Source: Campylobacter sputorum subsp. sputorum (GTDB lineage: Bacteria; Campylobacterota; Campylobacteria; Campylobacterales; Campylobacteraceae). From it: a stretch of 64,000 bases of DNA. The translations under genes were made by a program, and so were the position numbers. The first letter of the stretch is position 1, and each line of letters starts with the position of its first letter. The stretch lies in contig NZ_CP043427.1 in NCBI RefSeq assembly GCF_008245005.1, positions 806,001 to 870,000 of the forward strand. Reading direction: 5' to 3'. Below, piece after piece: positions 45,703-55,095 of this stretch. The notes beneath the pieces were generated by a model. The model searched no databases and was not told where the DNA came from. It saw only the letters and a list, made by a program, of their open reading frames with translations.

Positions 45703-47970
45703 CTAATTATGCTTTTTAACTTCAACGAAATTAGCCGCATACGTTGAGCCATCGCCTAAATCGCTGATTCCATCAGAACACAAAATATTTGCAACTGTTT
45801 TTGAATTTGTGGCTTTTGCCCAAACATGTCGCCATGCATAAGTTAAACCAGGCTTCATCTCGTTTGACTCTACGACGCAAAATATCGCCGTTCCTTTTTC
45901 GTTTGCAACCTCTACAATATCGCCATCTTTTATGCCACGATCATCCATATCTTCTTTTGTCATGAAAATCATCGCTTCGCCGTTTCTAACCATTCTTTTT
46001 ACGATATAAGGCATACTTCCCCAGTTTGTATTATCTTGAAGCTGGCTTCCAGGAGTCATGAAAAATAGTGGATATTTTTTTACATATTCTTTACCATAAT
46101 GCTTTTCATAATAATCCTTATCAGTTCCAAGATCAATAACAGGATGGTATCCTGCATCTTTAAATTTCTTGGAATAAAGCTCGCATTTTCCACTCTGGGT
46201 GCCAAAAGTTAAATTATCTTTTGGTGCGTATGGATAGTGTGGATGTAACTCTTTCATCGTTTCAGGGGTTCTAAATGGTTTAATTTGACCTGTGGCTTTT
46301 AGTTTTTCATAAGTTATATTTTGACTTTTTGCAAACTTAGTATCTAAAAATTTCCTACAAACAGTCTCACTATCCCAGTCAAAACACTCTTCTGTATAGC
46401 CCATAGCTTTTGCAAGAGCGTTGAAAAATTCCAAATTTGTCTTAGCTTCGCCAAGTGGTTTTACAGCCTGAGCGTTATAACAAACATATCCTGAAATTTG
46501 ATCATTTTGTATATCTTCGCTCTCCATAAATGTAACTCCTGGTAAAACATAATCAGCCCAGTCGCAAGTATCTGTATTATATGGATCAATTACAACTAAA
46601 AAGAAATCATCTTCTATAATTCTTTTTTTAATTAAATTTGTATTTGGTGCTGTTGTCATCAAATTTGAGTTGTAATTTATGCAAGCTTTAATAGGCACAT
46701 TTACAGGCTTACCAAGGCAAGTTGCACCTTCTTTTTGGATACCTTTTCCAAATTCCACATAACTTACTCTTTGCCTTTCTATTTTGTTACCAAACTCATC
46801 TTTTGGCGATAAATCAGGCATACAATTTTCAAAATTAAAGCACCCGCTTACATGCACATACGCCCAAAATAAACCTCCGCCTTGCTTAGTTAAAGCACCA
46901 ACCAGCACAGGCAAAAATGTAACCGCTCTAACAAGTCTTGCACCATTATAATGTCTTTGTCCGCCATCGCCATGCATAATGGCTGGATTTTTTGCTTTTG
47001 CATAAAGTCTTGCAAAAACTTTAATCTCATCAACACTAACCCCGCACATATTTGCAAGTTCTAAATATGTATATAATGAGCACTCTTTAACTAACTCATC
47101 AAAGCCCATTGTATATTTCTCAACAAATTCATGATCATAAAGATCTTCTTCGATGATAAATTTACACACAGCCAAACAAAAAGCAGGATCACTTGATGGT
47201 TTGATTTGTATAAACATATCAGCTTGATTTGCAAGAGGGATTCTAATTGGATTTATTACAATGATTTTTCCACCTCTTTTTTTAACACGATGAGCAAATC
47301 TTATCCAATGCACGGCTGTATTTGACTCATTTGAACCCCAGCTAATATACATATCTGATTCATCGATTTCTAATGCATCTTTTGAATAATCAGTTCCAAG
47401 AACGCTAGGAGTTCCTGCGTATCTAGGCCAATCGCAAGGATTTCTAACAAGCCTTGTAGCGCCATATTTTTCAAAGAAATTTCCAGGTGCTATTGTTTTT
47501 GAAATATGCCCTTCATTTCCTGAATATACAAACTCGGTTAAAGCTTCACCGCCAAATTCCTCTTTTATTTTAGTTAGTTTTGCGGCAATCTCTTTTAAAG
47601 CTTGATCCCAGCTAATTTTTTCCCACTTTCCTTCGCCTTTTTTTCCAACTCTTTTCATTGGATGCATAATTCTATCTGCATTATAAAGGTGCATTGGATA
47701 GGTGTGTCCTTTAACACAAACGCTTCCTTGTGTTAAAGGGTGTTTTGGATTTCCTTTCATAGCAACCATTTTTCCATCTACAACCTCTGCTACGATTGAA
47801 CAAGCATCACGACAATTCCTAGGACAGGTTAAGTAGTGATAAGTTGTATCTTTTTTGCTGTGAATTTTAGGTTTAAAATCGACTTCAAACTGCTCCATAG
47901 CAAACAAATTTGGAGTTCCGCTAGCAATAGCTAAAACTCCGGTTTGCTTTAAAAATTCTCTTCTTTGCAT
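45703..47970 (-). CDS. Tat-exported molybdopterin oxidoreductase, DMSO reductase family
   Basis: A 755-aa catalytic subunit with a twin-arginine signal (R-R-E-F-L-K at residues 3-8). The N-terminal 4Fe-4S site is C-P-R-N-C-R-D-A-C with a fourth cysteine later (Cys49, Cys53, Cys57, Cys85). The family blocks G-S-V-C-V-K-G, W-G-S-N-E-S-N-T and A-W-R-H-V-W-A-K are present. The metal ligand may be Cys179 (N-P-C-D-W-P-R-Y), but this is only inferred from position. The substrate cannot be told: S- or N-oxides, polysulfide, tetrathionate and others are possible. With the downstream genes it forms a periplasmic reductase (or dehydrogenase) linked to the quinone pool. Confidence 0.9.
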   Translation of the reverse strand: MQRREFLKQTGVLAIASGTPNLFAMEQFEVDFKPKIHSKKDTTYHYLTCPRNCRDACSIVAEVVDGKMVAMKGNPKHPLTQGSVCVKGHTYPMHLYNADRIMHPMKRVGKKGEGKWEKISWDQALKEIAAKLTKIKEEFGGEALTEFVYSGNEGHISKTIAPGNFFEKYGATRLVRNPCDWPRYAGTPSVLGTDYSKDALEIDESDMYISWGSNESNTAVHWIRFAHRVKKRGGKIIVINPIRIPLANQADMFIQIKPSSDPAFCLAVCKFIIEEDLYDHEFVEKYTMGFDELVKECSLYTYLELANMCGVSVDEIKVFARLYAKAKNPAIMHGDGGQRHYNGARLVRAVTFLPVLVGALTKQGGGLFWAYVHVSGCFNFENCMPDLSPKDEFGNKIERQRVSYVEFGKGIQKEGATCLGKPVNVPIKACINYNSNLMTTAPNTNLIKKRIIEDDFFLVVIDPYNTDTCDWADYVLPGVTFMESEDIQNDQISGYVCYNAQAVKPLGEAKTNLEFFNALAKAMGYTEECFDWDSETVCRKFLDTKFAKSQNITYEKLKATGQIKPFRTPETMKELHPHYPYAPKDNLTFGTQSGKCELYSKKFKDAGYHPVIDLGTDKDYYEKHYGKEYVKKYPLFFMTPGSQLQDNTNWGSMPYIVKRMVRNGEAMIFMTKEDMDDRGIKDGDIVEVANEKGTAIFCVVESNEMKPGLTYAWRHVWAKATNSKTVANILCSDGISDLGDGSTYAANFVEVKKHN

Positions 47971-47981
47971 AATTTTTATCC

Positions 47982-48869
47982 TTATTTCATATCAAAGATA
48001 TAAACTTTATTTTCTTTATTATTTCTTGAAAATATATAAAATTTATTGTCTTTAATGCTTAAAGCAACAGGATTTGGAACATTTGCAAAACTATAAGCAT
48101 CAATTAAACTCTTGCTATTAATATCAAGTTTTAAAATAGTAGAGTAGTTTTTGCTTAGCAAATATGCACAATCATCCAAAATATCCACGCCAACTATATA
48201 AAATTCGCCCAAATTTCTATTTTCATCAATGCTTAAATTTCCTCCTATTTTTGGTATATACTCTTCAAGTATCATTTTATCATCGCCGTCAAAAACAGCA
48301 ACACTCCAATAATCTCTCACATCATTTGGCACACTCGCACTTAAAAATATATTTTTGCTCTCATCATAATCAAAGTCCAAAATATATTGCTGCTTCGCTC
48401 TAAGAGTAAAAAATCTATTTTTTTCTTTAAGTTTCCACTTATCATAGCCTTTTAAAAGATGTTTCCACTGCTCATTTTGCTCCTTTTTATCATTTATATC
48501 AATCGGTTCGTAAATAACAAAACTTTTATTATAGCTTATCATCCCAACAGCACCTTTACACCAAGTTGCCCCTACGGTTTTTTCCATTTCTAGCATAAAA
48601 TGTCTATCATGTTTGGCATACCTTAAAGGCTTGAAATTTTCATCAGTGATATAAAATTCATTTTCTTTGCTAACTACGGCAAATTGCTTTGTAGCACTAT
48701 CATAATCAGCTCCTAAAATAGCATTATCGTTTTCTAAATTTATGCTTATTTCTAAAACAGCAGGATTTAAAGCCGTAACTCCTTTTAAGGGTGAGTTTTG
48801 ACTACTTAAATCAAACTCAAATCCAAAACTAAAACTTACAATGCAAATTAAATAAAATAATTTTTTCAT
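47982..48869 (-). CDS. Exported beta-propeller-like protein
   Basis: A 295-aa protein with a signal peptide (K-K-L-F-Y-L-I-C-I-V-S-F-S-F-G) and repeated short beta-strand units with aromatic and aspartate turns (for example A-D-Y-D-S-A-T-K-Q-F-A-V-V, F-D-Y-D-E-S-K-N-I-F-L-S-A, V-D-I-L-D-D-C-A-Y-L-L-S and S-I-K-D-N-K-F-Y-I-F-S-R). The pattern suggests a propeller. In C. jejuni the DsbI protein carries a C-terminal periplasmic propeller; here a DsbB/DsbI-type protein is encoded directly upstream without such a domain, so this gene may encode the same module as a separate chain. Two cysteines lie at W-C-K and D-D-C. Confidence 0.6.
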   Translation of the reverse strand: MKKLFYLICIVSFSFGFEFDLSSQNSPLKGVTALNPAVLEISINLENDNAILGADYDSATKQFAVVSKENEFYITDENFKPLRYAKHDRHFMLEMEKTVGATWCKGAVGMISYNKSFVIYEPIDINDKKEQNEQWKHLLKGYDKWKLKEKNRFFTLRAKQQYILDFDYDESKNIFLSASVPNDVRDYWSVAVFDGDDKMILEEYIPKIGGNLSIDENRNLGEFYIVGVDILDDCAYLLSKNYSTILKLDINSKSLIDAYSFANVPNPVALSIKDNKFYIFSRNNKENKVYIFDMK

Positions 48870-48889
48870 AATCTCTCCTTAAATCACCA

Positions 48890-49582
48890 TTATTCAGGCA
48901 AATCTGGAAGTTCTGGGTTCCAGTCAAATCTAAAGTCAAATGTACTTTCCCAGTGATCTTTTTCCCAAAACCATTTATCACTGTCCAAACTCATCCTTGC
49001 AGGTGTGCTTGAAGCAAGATAAGGCGGAACTCCTGATGTCACAAAAGCTTGAATAGAGTTAAAAGCAATAATTACAATAAATACAATGTTGGCAACTTTT
49101 CCTAAAAAAAGATTTTTTAACTCTTTTTCATACTCGTTATCTGCGCTTTTTTTCATAATTTCAGCGATATGCTTGCTATTTAAAATAAAAATCAAACCTA
49201 AAAATAGCAAAACACAAAAATTTACAACAATTACCCAAAATTGAGTATGGGCCCCTAAAATTTCAAGACCAAAACCTTGCTTTATATCCAAATATCCACC
49301 AAAAGTTCCATCTACAGTGTAATGTATAAATCCGTTAAACAGTCCCCAACAAGCCATAAATATTAAAGCTGCAAAATATGAGACTTTAAATCCATATCTA
49401 ACGATAAGTAAGCCAATAAATGCGATAACTATCATCGTAATTCTCTCAGCCCAGCACATTATACAAGGACTATCACCCATACCAAAGCCAAGAATAATAC
49501 AAGCAATTCCAACAGGTAGTGCCATAAGTAAAATTACAGCTACGCTCATTTGATTAAAAAATTTTTTCTCATAATCAAACAT
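48890..49582 (-). CDS. dsbI: DsbB/DsbI-family disulfide-bond formation membrane protein
   Basis: DsbB-type proteins reoxidise periplasmic thiol oxidases and pass electrons to quinones. This 230-aa protein has about five hydrophobic segments and the periplasmic C-I-M-C-W-A-E-R-I motif near residue 40, the DsbB-like C-x-x-C-x-x-x-E-R signature. The C-terminus is a short soluble tail rich in W and D-W-N-P-E-L-P. C. jejuni DsbI is about twice as long because of an added propeller domain, missing here. The start follows GGAG, ten bases after the dba-like gene. It is probably translated with that gene. Confidence 0.85.
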   Translation of the reverse strand: MFDYEKKFFNQMSVAVILLMALPVGIACIILGFGMGDSPCIMCWAERITMIVIAFIGLLIVRYGFKVSYFAALIFMACWGLFNGFIHYTVDGTFGGYLDIKQGFGLEILGAHTQFWVIVVNFCVLLFLGLIFILNSKHIAEIMKKSADNEYEKELKNLFLGKVANIVFIVIIAFNSIQAFVTSGVPPYLASSTPARMSLDSDKWFWEKDHWESTFDFRFDWNPELPDLPE

Positions 49583-49592
49583 TTTTTAACTC

Positions 49593-49760
49593 CTAAAAAT
49601 TTCCAATAGGCACAACAACCCAAGCATTAACATAAAACTCAAGCACCACAAGTATTAAGCATGCAACAAAACCACAAGCAACTGCTAGACGCTCCTTTTC
49701 TGGTTTAAAATAAATAATCAAAGATGCTATTAAAAGCAAGACTAATTGTAAGAATTCCAT
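49593..49760 (-). CDS. dba: Dba-like small membrane protein
   Basis: A 55-aa frame preceded by AAGGAG. It has two hydrophobic segments (L-Q-L-V-L-L-L-I-A-S-L-I-I-Y and V-A-C-L-I-L-V-V-L-E-F-Y) joined by K-P-E-K-E-R and ends A-W-V-V-V-P-I-G-N-F. In C. jejuni, dba is a similarly short gene immediately upstream of dsbI and its product is needed for DsbI accumulation. Position, size and membrane character fit. Ten bases separate its stop from dsbI, and the dsbI ribosome binding site overlaps the stop. It opens the seven-gene operon. Confidence 0.75.
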   Translation of the reverse strand: MEFLQLVLLLIASLIIYFKPEKERLAVACGFVACLILVVLEFYVNAWVVVPIGNF

Positions 49761-49844
49761 TTCTACTCCTTAAATGAGATTTAATTTATATTATTAATTA
49801 TTCATTTAAAGTATAATATTATTTTTTATTTAAAATAAACTTAA

Positions 49845-49878
49845 AAAATAGTATTTATTTATAAAAAAATACTATTTT
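49845..49878. promoter_or_regulatory. Palindrome upstream of the dba-dsbI-molybdoenzyme operon
   Basis: A perfect 12-bp inverted repeat (AAAATAGTATTT at 49845-49856, AAATACTATTTT at 49867-49878) with a 10-base spacer, 85 bases upstream of the dba-like start. It could be an operator for the operon or the terminator of the 50040-51182 gene, whose stop is 160 bases away. Confidence 0.45.
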
Positions 49879-50039
49879 ATTTAAATATACCGTTTAAAAA
49901 ATATTATTTTATATAATTTTTTATATTTTTAAGTAAATTTTAATATTAAAATAAAAAAAGCAAATAAAAAATATAAATAGAAATTTATAGATTTTTGAAA
50001 AAAATTAATTTTTGGAGTTTTTATATAAGGTTTAAAAGA

Positions 50040-51182
50040 TTAAATTTTACAATTTTCTTCTAGTGGATACGATGTAAGTCCATAATCTTTAGACTCTACA
50101 TCCCAAAGGTCTAAATTTGCTTTTTTAGATAAGATGTATTCAAATCCTTTTTGTGTTAAATTTATACATATTTTAAAATCTTGTTTATTTATAAAAACTA
50201 TGCTTTCAAAAAAGTGAGAAAAGCAAATCACTTCACTATCGTTTGTATCAAAATTTACCGATTTATTTAGTAAAAGTTCCATATTATTTAGCATTCTAAA
50301 TAAAATATCACATGATTGAAATTTTCCAAAACGCTCAAAATAAGGTTTTAAATTTTCATTATTTAAAGTTATTTTTTTGCTTAAATTTTTGTTTAATTCT
50401 TGATTTATTATGCTAAACAGACAGATAAAGGCATTTTGATTTTGATAAATTTTGCCTTGTATATTTTCTAAAATCACAAACCCATCCTTTACCACATATT
50501 TTTCATTTTTGTAGTAGAAATTTAAGTTTGAAATTTCATCTTTGAATTTTTTCTTTCTGCTTAGTGGGATATAGTCCATTATTCTCATTTTATCAATTAT
50601 TGCTTCTATTTTTGTGCCACCATTTAATTGATGTTGCATAAAATATCTTATAAAACTACCTTGTTCTTCACTAAAACTATTTAAATACTCAATTTTATCA
50701 AGGTAAGCACACTGGTATAAATTTAAAAATGTTGAGTTTAGTCTTATTTCTACTTCATCTGGTATATCTGCGTATTTTTGAGGCTTTGAAATACTTATAT
50801 AATCTATAATACTCATCTCATCTTGGATTTTATCTTTAACAAAAATTGTTATTTTTACATCTTTTAGTTCATGAAATCTTTTTATTGTATCAACTGCTGT
50901 TTTTGTGATATTTGTTTTAAATTTTTTTACAAGATCTGATTTTTTAATCTTAAAAGTAAAATCGCCATTTTTAAGCTTATTTTGTGAAAATAAAATATAA
51001 AGGCAAGTCTCATAAATCACTAAATGAGAATATGTTAAAAATATATTTTCAACCATAATTGAATAATAACAGCGGGTTACATGATATTTTTTATTGTTAT
51101 TTAGAAATTCATTGAAAATTTTGCCACTATTATTTGGATATAACTTAAAAATATCATAAGATTCTAAAAAAATATTTTCCAT
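50040..51182 (-). CDS. Unknown protein, possibly a winged-helix replication-initiator relative
   Basis: A 380-aa soluble basic protein of uncertain family. It has no signal or membrane segment. Two stretches could be winged-helix domains: about residues 55-150 (F-T-F-K-I-K-K-S-D-L-V-K-K-F then E-V-E-I-R-L-N-S-T-F-L-N-L-Y) and about residues 170-245 (F-I-R-Y-F-M-Q-H-Q-L-N-G-G then R-K-K-K-F-K-D-E-I). That layout resembles plasmid Rep_3-type initiators, but the match is weak and there are no iterons nearby. It could instead be a regulator of the neighbouring membrane protein gene (51387-52967), which is co-oriented 204 bases upstream. Confidence 0.4.
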   Translation of the reverse strand: MENIFLESYDIFKLYPNNSGKIFNEFLNNNKKYHVTRCYYSIMVENIFLTYSHLVIYETCLYILFSQNKLKNGDFTFKIKKSDLVKKFKTNITKTAVDTIKRFHELKDVKITIFVKDKIQDEMSIIDYISISKPQKYADIPDEVEIRLNSTFLNLYQCAYLDKIEYLNSFSEEQGSFIRYFMQHQLNGGTKIEAIIDKMRIMDYIPLSRKKKFKDEISNLNFYYKNEKYVVKDGFVILENIQGKIYQNQNAFICLFSIINQELNKNLSKKITLNNENLKPYFERFGKFQSCDILFRMLNNMELLLNKSVNFDTNDSEVICFSHFFESIVFINKQDFKICINLTQKGFEYILSKKANLDLWDVESKDYGLTSYPLEENCKI

Positions 51183-51386
51183 ATATTTACTTTCAAAAAT
51201 TTAATCATACTAAATTTTATCTTACTTAGTCTTAAATAGTGTTTTATGTAGTTATTTTTATAATAATTATGTTTTATTTGTGTATTTTAAAATCTTATAA
51301 TTTTTTGCTATAAGATTTAGTAGTTTGATTGTAATATTAACAAAAAAGTTTATTCATTAAAAAGTCATCAAATTTAAAAAAATTAA

Positions 51387-52967
51387 TTATCTAAATTTAA
51401 AATATAACTCATCTATGTTTTGATAAAGCAGGGCTTTAAAATTTTCTTTTTGATTCATTAATTCTGCTTTTAATTCAGTTTCAAATTCTTCTCTATTTAA
51501 GCTCTCATCGGCTTTTGATATAACATAATCAAAACCAAACCAAGTGGTTATAGCTAGCAAAGGAACGCAAACTACGCTAGCTGGACCACAAATAGCTCCA
51601 CTTGTTCCGGCACTAAGACTAGCTCCACTTTTTAACGCTAACTTTGCTCCACTTTTTGCGGCGAGTTTTGCCCCAGTTTTGAGAGCAGTTATTCCGCCTA
51701 ATGTTAAAACGGAATTTATTCCAAATTTTAATTCATAACTTTGCATATCTATAATAGATATAATTTTTGTCGTATCGTATTTTATGGCGTTTTCATTTGC
51801 AATATTGCTTATATCTTTTTTTAAATTATCTAAATTTAATAAAATTATATTTGTTATATTTTCATTTAAATTTACAGGAAAGCTACTTTTAATAATATCA
51901 TAAAATTTATTTTTATAAAAAATTGATGCGTTTTTATCAATAGCACCATAATAAAGCTTTACATAATCACTATACCAAGCATATTCAAAATCAGCTATAT
52001 TTGTAACAGCTTTATCTACGCTAAGCTCATAAATTTCATCTATATAAATGTCTATTGCATTTTTAGTATTTGTCAAATTTTGACTTATTGCACTATTTAT
52101 TTTATTTTTTAAATTTAGTATGATTTGTTCGCTTTTAAGTTTATTTTCATAATTTTGATTTAAAAATGATGCTAGAAAAAATATCAAAACACCAAATGCC
52201 AAAACAAAAATAGTTTGTAAAAAGTATCCAAATTTAAAGCTATTTTTCTTATCTTTTTTTGTAAATAAAAACGAATAAATATGCATAATTGCCATAAAAA
52301 ATACAAAATAATTAAAACTCAAAATGATTAAAACTATTATTTTCGCAAATTGTTTTTGTATTGTTGTGTATAAAAAATTTTGTATATTTTCTATGAAACT
52401 ATTTACTGCTAATATTTCATTTATCAAAATGCATTGAGTATTCATTGTTTTTAGTATAAAAATTTCGGATAAATTTACATTTTTATACATCACAAAATTT
52501 ATAAAAAATATCATAAAAACAATAGTTGAAATAGTGCTTGAAATATATATGATAACTTTTTTAAGGCTATAATTTGCCATCCTAAACTCACGCATTAGTT
52601 TTTTCATAACTATAAATTTGGTGATTATAAAAATCAAGGGCAGGGCAATAAAAATATACAAAAAAATATAATTATTTATATTTGAAAAGTTTATAATCAG
52701 TATAGTTGTAAAAAACAGAGCTTTTATAAAAGATGATACGCTATGGCTTAAATTTCCGCTTAAAAAAGGTTTTATTTTGCTGTTTTTTCTAAATATTGCG
52801 TAGTTTAAAAATCTTTTTTTGATAATATTATAAGAAAAAATTTCATAACCAAATACTAGTAAAAATAGGGTAAAATACAGCAAAAAGGCAATGCAATTTA
52901 ATTCATCAAAAGTAAATACAAAAGATATTAGTGTAAAAAAGATTAAAATTTTAAGTGATGAGTTCAT
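51387..52967 (-). CDS. Large membrane protein of unknown function with a Gly/Ala-rich C-terminal hairpin
   Basis: A protein of about 526 aa (531 from the alternative ATG at 52982). The first half has about six hydrophobic helices. A largely non-membrane middle (residues about 280-410) contains helical segments. Near residue 430 comes a repeat-like run, G-A-K-L-A-A-K-S, G-A-K-L-A-L-K-S, G-A-S-L-S-A-G, then a hydrophobic hairpin (A-I-C-G-P-A-S-V-V-C-V-P) and a charged tail K-A-D-E-S-L-N-R-E-E-F-E-T-E-L-K-A-E-L. I recall similar tails in uncharacterised proteobacterial membrane proteins. The ATG at 52982 falls inside the groEL terminator hairpin, so 52967 is the likelier start, though neither has a good ribosome binding site. 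Confidence 0.6.
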   Translation of the reverse strand: MNSSLKILIFFTLISFVFTFDELNCIAFLLYFTLFLLVFGYEIFSYNIIKKRFLNYAIFRKNSKIKPFLSGNLSHSVSSFIKALFFTTILIINFSNINNYIFLYIFIALPLIFIITKFIVMKKLMREFRMANYSLKKVIIYISSTISTIVFMIFFINFVMYKNVNLSEIFILKTMNTQCILINEILAVNSFIENIQNFLYTTIQKQFAKIIVLIILSFNYFVFFMAIMHIYSFLFTKKDKKNSFKFGYFLQTIFVLAFGVLIFFLASFLNQNYENKLKSEQIILNLKNKINSAISQNLTNTKNAIDIYIDEIYELSVDKAVTNIADFEYAWYSDYVKLYYGAIDKNASIFYKNKFYDIIKSSFPVNLNENITNIILLNLDNLKKDISNIANENAIKYDTTKIISIIDMQSYELKFGINSVLTLGGITALKTGAKLAAKSGAKLALKSGASLSAGTSGAICGPASVVCVPLLAITTWFGFDYVISKADESLNREEFETELKAELMNQKENFKALLYQNIDELYFKFR

Positions 52968-52973
52968 AGTAAA

Positions 52974-53006
52974 TTTAAGCATCTCTATATTTAAGAGATG
53001 CTTAAA
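52974..53006 (-). terminator. Hairpin terminator of groESL
   Basis: A perfect 13-bp inverted repeat (52974-52986 with 52994-53006) with a 7-base loop begins 15 bases after the groEL stop on the minus strand. Confidence 0.85.
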
Positions 53007-53020
53007 AAGGCGTGGTGGAA

Positions 53021-54929
<1,909 letters not shown>

Positions 54930-54956
54930 TTCGTTTCCTTTGTTAAAATAAATTTA

Positions 54957-54983
54957 TTAGCACTCTTTTACTTTGAGTGATGA
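54957..54983. promoter_or_regulatory. CIRCE operator of groESL (HrcA site)
   Basis: TTAGCACTC (54957-54965), a 9-base spacer, then GAGTGATGA (54975-54983): the CIRCE consensus with two mismatches in the second arm. It lies 28 bases upstream of groES. HrcA would repress here until heat shock. Confidence 0.88.
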
Positions 54984-55095
54984 AATTATATGATAATTTT
55001 TGTGAAATGTCAATAGCTAAATAAAAAATTATCATATAATTTTAGTCATATACACTAAAGTTATATGATATAAATCATTAAATTAAAGGGTAAAT

